NCBI GenBank assembly: GCA_903913345.1
Contig: CAIWLA010000011.1
Span: 1-6,294, forward strand
Direction of reading: 5' to 3'
From: an uncultured Magnetococcales bacterium
Lineage (GTDB): Bacteria; Pseudomonadota; Magnetococcia; Magnetococcales; Magnetaquicoccaceae
Length of the DNA stretch: 6,294 bases
Below the pieces are notes generated by a model. The model saw only the letters and a program-made list of their open reading frames with translations. It was not told the DNA's origin and did no database searches. Below, piece after piece: positions 1 through 4,833 of this stretch. The translations under genes and the position numbers were made by a program. Position 1 is the first letter of the stretch. Every line of letters begins with the position of its first letter.

Positions 1-289
1 ACAACGCTTTCCATGCCCAACGATCCACCCGAAAGATGTTTACGTCAGACGTTTGTACCAGAGTCGGTCGGCGATGTCCAGACGAAAACAGTACCTCCAT
101 GATTCTGCATCGTTTCCTGCCTGGAACAAATTCACCCTGAAGGTTTGGTGACGTGTGTTGGAATTTGGTGGTATTTTACGTTAACCTGGCGGGCCGACCA
201 TGCTATTTTGACAGGTTGCCATCGGCTGGCACACCAGGAAATTCCGGGAAAATTGACCTGTCAAATGAGCTTGATTGAGCCACCAGGAG
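1..289. other. Upstream region without an identifiable gene
   Basis: I see no recognisable gene, tRNA or CRISPR here. Base composition is visibly less GC-rich than in the genes that follow. On the + strand, frame 2 stays open from the window edge to a TGA at 149-151 (49 codons, many basic residues, ending in ...FTLKVW), and frame 1 is open to a TGA at 100-102. Either could be the tail of an upstream gene, but neither resembles a family I know and the third-position GC bias is weak, so I do not call them. No convincing sigma-70 promoter was found: a TTGACA hexamer at 208-213 has no good -10 partner 16-18 bp downstream. A 10-bp inverted repeat in the last third is listed separately. Confidence 0.5.
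207..265. promoter_or_regulatory. Inverted repeat ahead of the first gene (possible operator pair or leader hairpin)
   Basis: TTTGACAGGT at 207-216 is repeated in perfect reverse complement as ACCTGTCAAA at 256-265, with 39 bp between the arms. The downstream arm lies inside its own short palindrome, TTGAC-CT-GTCAA (253-264), which is the shape of a dimer-binding operator half. The first gene starts 25 bp beyond it (ATG 290). A regulator binding both sites, or an mRNA stem in the 5' leader, would both fit. No T-run follows, so an intrinsic terminator is unlikely. The repeat itself is seen directly; its function is inferred. Confidence 0.35.
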
Positions 290-715
290 ATGATGGACGT
301 TTGCCCCGTTTGCGATCGGGCGGGTTTGCAGGGTTCTCCCTTGACCTGTCCCCAGTGCAATGCCGACCTGGACTGTTTCCGACTCCTGGAGGCCTTGCAG
401 GAAGGAGAGGCGGTGGAGCGACCGGTCCGCTCTGCCCGCAGCATCAGGAACCTCATGGTCATGGGTCTGCTGGCGATGCTGGTTCTGGTCGGTTGGCTGG
501 GGCTGGACAACTGGCAACTCCGGGCACAACGTGATGCGGCGCGGCGGATGGTGGCCACGGTGGCGAGGGACAAAACGGCAACTGGAGCGGAGAATGACCC
601 GACCGCCCGGCGATGGATGGTATTGGAACAGGGCATTTACGTGACCATTGGCCCCCCGGCGACACCATCAGATGGTGCAGAAAAGGTGCATTCCGACAAG
701 GGATCAGGACGCTGA
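290..715 (+). CDS. Zinc-ribbon protein with a single transmembrane helix
   Basis: This is a protein of about 141 residues of unknown exact function. The N-terminus has a CxxC...CxxC zinc ribbon (Cys5, Cys8, Cys20, Cys23 counted from ATG 290; pairs CPVC and CPQC), with a further Cys29. A helical linker ends in several arginines (RPVRSARSIR), followed by one hydrophobic helix at about residues 55-72 (LMVMGLLAMLVLVGWLGL). The last 70 residues are polar. The arginines before the helix predict the zinc ribbon in the cytoplasm and the tail in the periplasm. The start is uncertain. ATG 290 and ATG 293 follow AGGAG (285-289) at very short spacing, and an in-frame TTG at 275 would add five residues but has no ribosome-binding site. 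The TPR gene begins 21 bp downstream. Similar short zinc-ribbon proteins occur beside Hsp70/J-protein loci (family knowledge, from memory), so a membrane tether for the following cochaperones is plausible but unproven. Confidence 0.75.
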   Translation: MMDVCPVCDRAGLQGSPLTCPQCNADLDCFRLLEALQEGEAVERPVRSARSIRNLMVMGLLAMLVLVGWLGLDNWQLRAQRDAARRMVATVARDKTATGAENDPTARRWMVLEQGIYVTIGPPATPSDGAEKVHSDKGSGR

Positions 716-736
716 ACGGACGGCTGGATAAATCAA

Positions 737-2806
737 ATGGATGACAACATGCCGTTCGAGCAGGCGGTTGGCAAAGGCCACCATTTTTTGACCAGAGACA
801 ATTTTTTTCTGGCCAAACAATATTTTGAGTCCGCACTGCGGTTGCGCGAGGCACCGGAGATTCGGGATGCCATCGCCTTGTGCGATCGTGGCCTGATCAC
901 GCTGAAAAGAAAGGATACCCTTAAAAAAGGCCGCCGGTTGGAGCAAAAAGGCAAATGGGACGAGGCGTTGCTCTGTTTCAAACAGGCTTCCGACTGGGAG
1001 GAAGAGGGATGGGTTACGGATAAAATATCGGCTTTGCAGCAAAAAATGACCCTTTCCGCCGTGACGGAGCAGATGCGGAAGGTGGCCGATTCGGACGACC
1101 TGGAGCTGAAGCTGGCGACGTACAATCGGGCACTCGCGTTGGATCCCAGTGTGACCATGATCAACGGGAAGGCGGCCTGCCTGTTGCACCTGCAGAGACC
1201 GGACGAGGTGGTTGCGCTGTACGACATCCACCCCCCCACGGATGACCGTGGCTGTTATCTGCTGGGGTTGGCGTTGGCCCACCAGGGACGGTTGGGCGAG
1301 GCGGTCCTGTGGTGGGAGAGGGTGACGGTCCATGTGGCGGAGATTCTGGAGCAATGGCGCGGTTGGGTGCCCTTTGTCTACCGGGCACTGCACGCCGTTC
1401 CGCCAGGCCCCCCCCACATCGCGGTCTATCGATGGTTGCGCCGATTGCAGGCCGATCGATTCCAGGCGGATTTGACCCCCTATGAACCGTTTTTCCACGC
1501 CCAGGCCCTGGCGGCGTGGTGGCAGGGCGGTCTGCCGGACGAACACCGGGATCTGCTGCACCCCTGGCCGCCCACACTCACCCGCACCGGGTTGGGCCGC
1601 CATGCCCAACTCTATTTCCAGTTGGCCCAGCGGGATGTGAATTGCCTGGAAACCGCCATTTCGCTGTGGCTGACGGCGGTCTACCAGGATGCGTTGCTGG
1701 ATTCCCTGGCGGCCCATGTCCTGTTTGCCACCCCGGTCGACCGGCAGGAGCTGCGTGACCGCCTGTTGCTCGCCCTGGAACGGGTGCTGGACGCGCATGA
1801 GCGGGCTGGCGGGTTGCCTTCTGGCATCCGGGTCTTGTGGCGCGTGGAAAAGCGGTCGATAGAGGCCTTGTCCCGTTTGGCACCGACCGGGGAACGACCA
1901 GAGTTGTTTCCCTGCACGGCCGGTCTGGCCGACCGGCTCGGATTGTCCACCCGCATATGGGCACTTTTGCAACGGCCTGACGTGGCACGGGAGGCGGGCG
2001 AGGAGTGGTTTCAGGTGCTGCTCGCGGCCTTTTCGCCGTTCAGGCTCTCTCTGGTTTGGCTGGAACAGGGGGAAGAGGAAAAGGCCCTTGCCCATCTTGC
2101 CACCCTCCATCGGGCGGAGCAGAAGGGGTTGTGCGATGCGGTACAGGCGGTCACGGCCACCTACTGTCGGCAACGGATCCATTGGGCGTTGGCCATCAAG
2201 GCGATCCGCAAGGGGGATAAAGGGGTCAGAAAATGGCTTACAATCGCCCTGCCGCTGGTTCATGCCTATCCTGTTTATGCCGAAGAGTTGATCCCCCTGG
2301 CATATGAAGATCTGGAACCACACGCCCTCATGGAATTGGGGGAGATCATGGAACGCCTGGTGCCACGGGTGTGCTCGCGCCCGTTTCGGGAGGCGACCGC
2401 CCACCTGTTGGGCATCAAGGCCCTGCAGTTGGTACACAATGCGTCGAATTATCGATCTGTCGAAGCCCTGCTGGAGAGGGCGGACACCATCTGTCGGGAC
2501 ACCGAAATGGTCAAGACCGCCAGAGAAAATTTGAAAAAGAAGGTGGCTTTTGATCAATTGGATGCGGCCTTCCGCAAGCGCAACACCGCCAGGGCGGCCC
2601 AGGTGGTTCAGGAGGCGAATGATCCAGAGGTCAAGGCCGCCTTTTTTGAGACGATGGAGATGGTGGCGGATGCCATCGGGGGTTGGGAAGAGAAAGACCG
2701 GTTGGTCCCCCTCCGCGAATTGTGCACCCATTGTCGAGAGGTGGATCCGGATCACGCCGTCACCCGGCGCATCGAAAGAAAACTCCAATTATTACAGGAA
2801 GAATGA
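737..2806 (+). CDS. TPR / alpha-solenoid protein, 689 residues
   Basis: This is a large, soluble, almost entirely helical protein without a signal peptide or membrane segment. TPR-like helix pairs are visible in the N-terminal third: about residues 7-37 (…LAKQYFESALRL), 65-86 (GKWDEALLCFKQA), 122-138 (LATYNRALALDPS) and 173-196 (GLALAHQGRLGEAVLWWERV). The rest is degenerate solenoid, rich in Leu, Ala, Trp and Arg, ending in charged helices (about 595-689). I see no catalytic motif, so a scaffold or protein-binding role is most likely. ATG 737 is the first start in its frame after the zinc-ribbon stop, with a modest GGA 8 bp upstream. The J-like gene follows after 7 bp, which argues for translational coupling. 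TPR proteins often present clients to Hsp70 machines, and the neighbouring cochaperone genes support that role by inference. Two long C-runs (1231-1237 and 1408-1415) lie inside the gene, and the frame is intact across both. A reverse-strand ORF of similar length is judged a shadow. Confidence 0.85.
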   Translation: MDDNMPFEQAVGKGHHFLTRDNFFLAKQYFESALRLREAPEIRDAIALCDRGLITLKRKDTLKKGRRLEQKGKWDEALLCFKQASDWEEEGWVTDKISALQQKMTLSAVTEQMRKVADSDDLELKLATYNRALALDPSVTMINGKAACLLHLQRPDEVVALYDIHPPTDDRGCYLLGLALAHQGRLGEAVLWWERVTVHVAEILEQWRGWVPFVYRALHAVPPGPPHIAVYRWLRRLQADRFQADLTPYEPFFHAQALAAWWQGGLPDEHRDLLHPWPPTLTRTGLGRHAQLYFQLAQRDVNCLETAISLWLTAVYQDALLDSLAAHVLFATPVDRQELRDRLLLALERVLDAHERAGGLPSGIRVLWRVEKRSIEALSRLAPTGERPELFPCTAGLADRLGLSTRIWALLQRPDVAREAGEEWFQVLLAAFSPFRLSLVWLEQGEEEKALAHLATLHRAEQKGLCDAVQAVTATYCRQRIHWALAIKAIRKGDKGVRKWLTIALPLVHAYPVYAEELIPLAYEDLEPHALMELGEIMERLVPRVCSRPFREATAHLLGIKALQLVHNASNYRSVEALLERADTICRDTEMVKTARENLKKKVAFDQLDAAFRKRNTARAAQVVQEANDPEVKAAFFETMEMVADAIGGWEEKDRLVPLRELCTHCREVDPDHAVTRRIERKLQLLQEE

Positions 2807-2813
2807 AAGAGCC

Positions 2814-3098
2814 ATGATTGACCCTTTCGCTGTTCTGGCCGTCCACCGCACGGCCTCCAAGTCGGAGATCCTGCAGGGTGTCGCCCAGGCTTTGCGGCAG
2901 CGGCGTTTTGCTGCCCGCACGGTGGCAGAGGCGCAAAAAATGTTGTTTTCGCCCCTGGATCGGGCGGAGGCGGAGTTTATCTATTGTTTTTCTGCGCCGG
3001 ACGCGGAAACCGGGTGGCCGGAACCGCTTCCCCACGCGGCCAAACCGGCCTGGACCTTACTGGAACCGCGCAATGAAAAAGGCCTCTCTGCACCATAA
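2814..3098 (+). CDS. J-domain-like protein lacking the HPD motif, 94 residues
   Basis: Residues 3-57 follow the outline of a J domain. An opening DPFAVLAV matches the 'D.Y.vLgv' start, and ASKSEILQGVAQAL matches helices I-II. AEAQKMLFSPLDRAEAEF matches the helix III-IV 'eAYevLsdp.kRa.YD' region. The stretch between (RQRRFAARTV) is short and has no His-Pro-Asp, the triad by which J proteins trigger Hsp70 ATPase. The last 35 residues are Pro-rich with no recognisable fold. This is therefore a J-like, possibly binding-only or regulatory, partner rather than a classic DnaJ. The start ATG 2814 is 7 bp after the TPR stop, with AGGAAGA at 2796-2802 as a possible ribosome-binding site. The gene overlaps the GrpE-like gene by 26 bp. 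Its position between a TPR gene and a GrpE homologue strengthens the assignment. The J-domain call is by eye and the protein is short, so a different helical fold is possible. Confidence 0.7.
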   Translation: MIDPFAVLAVHRTASKSEILQGVAQALRQRRFAARTVAEAQKMLFSPLDRAEAEFIYCFSAPDAETGWPEPLPHAAKPAWTLLEPRNEKGLSAP

Positions 3099-3594
3099 AC
3101 TGGTGGCGTTTCAGAGGGAGATTATCGGGTTGTCCGAATCTCTCCGGCGGGAAAAAGAGCAGCGCAAGGAGGATGAGGAGCGGCTGTTTCTGGATCTGTT
3201 GACCGTTCTCGATGCCTTTGAAAATATATTTGCCCATCTGGCGGACAAGGAATCCGGTTTTGACCGATCGGCCCAACGGGGTATCAAGAGCTTTCGGGCG
3301 ATTCATCGCAAGTTGATTCGTCTCCTGGAAGATCGGGAGGTGGTCAGGATTGTGTTGGAAGAGGGCGAGCCGGCCCCGATGGCCTGGTGCCAGGTGGTCG
3401 AGACGGCGGTGGCAGAGGGGCGGGAAGAGGGTGCCGTGTTGGCCATCGTCAAGCATGGGTATCGTCGGGGCGAGCGGGTCTTGCGACCCGCCGAGGTGAT
3501 GACCGCTGCCAACCGCGCCTTGCCCGGCAACCAGGCCAGGAACCAGGCCGATCGGGCGGCTGAAACATCGGAAACCGGAAAAAACAGTTTGTAA
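3073..3594 (+). CDS. GrpE-like nucleotide exchange factor (Hsp70 cochaperone)
   Basis: GrpE proteins are dimers that release ADP from Hsp70 and so reset the chaperone cycle. This 173-residue protein has the family layout. A charged coiled-coil helix (about 9-38) comes first, then LFLDLLTVLDAFENIF (38-53), matching the conserved 'll.vlDnferal' segment. A second helix follows (66-87). The C-terminal beta-wing is at about 90-145, ending in HGYRRGERVLRPAEV (128-142), close to the family's 'GY.l.gRvlRpa.V' signature. It is divergent. The usual 'G..FDP..HEA' stretch is replaced by GEPAPMAWCQVVETA, and the N-terminal arm is short, so it is probably a specialised paralogue rather than the housekeeping grpE. 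The chosen start ATG 3073 lies inside the J-like gene. The frame is open further upstream to 2818, but that part is the Arg-rich out-of-frame reading of the J-like gene. No Hsp70 gene is in the window. A 78-bp gap without an obvious terminator follows. Confidence 0.88.
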   Translation: MKKASLHHKLVAFQREIIGLSESLRREKEQRKEDEERLFLDLLTVLDAFENIFAHLADKESGFDRSAQRGIKSFRAIHRKLIRLLEDREVVRIVLEEGEPAPMAWCQVVETAVAEGREEGAVLAIVKHGYRRGERVLRPAEVMTAANRALPGNQARNQADRAAETSETGKNSL

Positions 3595-3672
3595 AAAATT
3601 GCAAAAACCGCCACAATGCCCCACTTGAATGGATCCACGTGACTCTTATCGACCGGGCAAGCCGAACCAACC
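3595..3672. other. Intergenic gap between the cochaperone and chemosensory blocks
   Basis: This 78-bp stretch is the longest gap within the gene array. It has no stem-loop followed by a T-run, so no intrinsic terminator is evident. I compared it with sigma-70, sigma-54 and flagellar sigma-28 consensus patterns and found nothing better than chance. There is also no clear Shine-Dalgarno sequence before the CheW-type start at 3673. Read-through from the cochaperone block is possible, but a separate promoter cannot be excluded. Confidence 0.4.
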
Positions 3673-4803
3673 ATGCCAGAGACCAACAATACCGAATACC
3701 TGATTGTCAACCTGACGGATACCCTGTACGGTGTGGATGCCCGTTTGGTGCAGGAGGTGGTGCGTCTGCCCGAAATCACCCCCATGGAGGATGCCCCGGT
3801 CTTTATCGTCGGCGTCATCAATCTGCGGGGTCGGGTGGTGCCGGTGCTGGATCTGAACAGCCGTTTGGGACGGTTGCCCCAGCCCTCTTATCTCTTGTCC
3901 GATGCCGTGGTGATATTGGAACAGGGGATCTCTGACCCCTCTGCAGCGGGTGTGGCCGGTGGCCTGATGCCTTTGCTGGGATTGCTGGTCAGTGAAGTGC
4001 GCGAAATTGTGACGCTGACCGAGACCGATCGGGAGGCCGCCCCCGTTTTTGAAGGGTCCGATGGCACGGGACCGGCGGGTGAGACACCGGAGGGCAACCC
4101 ACGGCGGTACCGTTTGGTCGAGGGGGTGGCCAAGGTGGGGGAGGAGTTGGTCATGCTGCTGGCCATGGAACATCTCCTGCATGTCCACCCTTCGGACTGG
4201 GTTGTGGAAGGCGGCACCGAGGAGGGTGCGGAACCGGTGGAGGCCCTGACGGCCCGTCGCCGCTTCAATCCGTCCGGGGAGGAGTCGGACCGTCCCCTCT
4301 TCCGCGAACGGGCACGGCGGTTGCGGCAGCGTCTCGACCAACAGGATCTGGGAGAAAAGGTTTCCCTGGCCATTGTCCGTCTCCACGATGAGATGCTGGG
4401 GGTGGAATTGCAGGGGGTGACCGGCTTTGCCCGTGTGGCCAGGATGACCCCCGTTCCCTGCTGTCCGCCCCATATTGCCGGCAGCATGAATCTGCGCGGC
4501 GATGTCTTGACCCTGGTGGATCTGCGCCAGATTCTGGATCTGGAGAGATCCGGGGATGACCAGCCCATGGAAAAGGCGGTGGTGGTGTCGATGGGAAACC
4601 ATGAGGTGGGGGTTTTGGTCCATGATGTGGTGGATGTCATCCATCTCCTGCCGACCGAGATCGCCACCACGCCCGCTGCGGCGAGCACGGTGCGGGGCGA
4701 ACATTTGCAGGGGGCGGTACCCTATGGCAGGCAGATGCTGGGGGTTTTGAATATACGGGCACTGCTGGCCAATCCCGCCCTGCTGGTGAACGAAGAGGTA
4801 TAA
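3673..4803 (+). CDS. Tandem CheW-domain chemotaxis adaptor, 376 residues
   Basis: CheW domains couple chemoreceptors to the CheA kinase at the cytoplasmic face of receptor arrays. Ordinary CheW is about 150-170 residues; this protein carries two copies. Domain 1 (about 8-172) shows GVINLRGRVVPVLDL at 47-61 and a later LGLLVSEVREIVTL strand pair. It is enlarged by Gly/Pro/Glu-rich loops, then closes with VEGVAKVGEELVMLLAMEHLL. A charged linker (about 175-229, with RERARRLRQRLDQQ) leads to domain 2 (about 230-374), which has AGSMNLRGDVLTLVDLRQIL (269-288) and VGVLVHDVVDVIHL. No CheA kinase, receiver or CheV-like domain is fused. The start ATG 3673 is the only sensible one: an in-frame TGA at 3640-3642 and no other start codon lie upstream, although the ribosome-binding site is poor. 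The chemoreceptor gene follows after 30 bp, a typical CheW-MCP operon arrangement. I give no gene symbol, because tandem CheW proteins are usually accessory paralogues. Confidence 0.93.
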   Translation: MPETNNTEYLIVNLTDTLYGVDARLVQEVVRLPEITPMEDAPVFIVGVINLRGRVVPVLDLNSRLGRLPQPSYLLSDAVVILEQGISDPSAAGVAGGLMPLLGLLVSEVREIVTLTETDREAAPVFEGSDGTGPAGETPEGNPRRYRLVEGVAKVGEELVMLLAMEHLLHVHPSDWVVEGGTEEGAEPVEALTARRRFNPSGEESDRPLFRERARRLRQRLDQQDLGEKVSLAIVRLHDEMLGVELQGVTGFARVARMTPVPCCPPHIAGSMNLRGDVLTLVDLRQILDLERSGDDQPMEKAVVVSMGNHEVGVLVHDVVDVIHLLPTEIATTPAAASTVRGEHLQGAVPYGRQMLGVLNIRALLANPALLVNEEV

Positions 4804-4833
4804 CCGGGGACCAATGAAACAAGGATTGAAACC

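Noticed and set aside
1..100. A - strand frame starting at ATG 100 and open to the left edge (MEVLFSSGHRRP...)
   Set aside because: It has only 33 codons, no ribosome-binding site and no family resemblance. Short open frames are expected in this less GC-rich stretch.
208..236. A sigma-70 promoter using TTGACA at 208-213
   Set aside because: The -35 hexamer is perfect, but the 16-18 bp spaced positions read ACACCA or similar, with no -10 resemblance. The hexamer is better explained as part of the inverted repeat.
145..534. A + strand frame of 129 codons starting at TTG 145
   Set aside because: It overlaps the zinc-ribbon gene in another frame and its product is low-complexity Gly/Arg/Pro. 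The zinc-ribbon frame has the CxxC pairs and a membrane helix.
704..2788. A 694-codon open frame on the - strand, antisense to the TPR gene
   Set aside because: It mirrors the TPR gene almost end to end. Its product is rich in Gln, Arg, Pro, Gly and His with no recognisable domain, and the + strand gene has clear TPR repeats. Strong third-position GC bias commonly keeps an antisense frame open.
3586..3612. An intrinsic terminator after the GrpE-like gene
   Set aside because: The A-rich stretch contains only a short TTGCAA palindrome and no GC-rich stem followed by a T-run.
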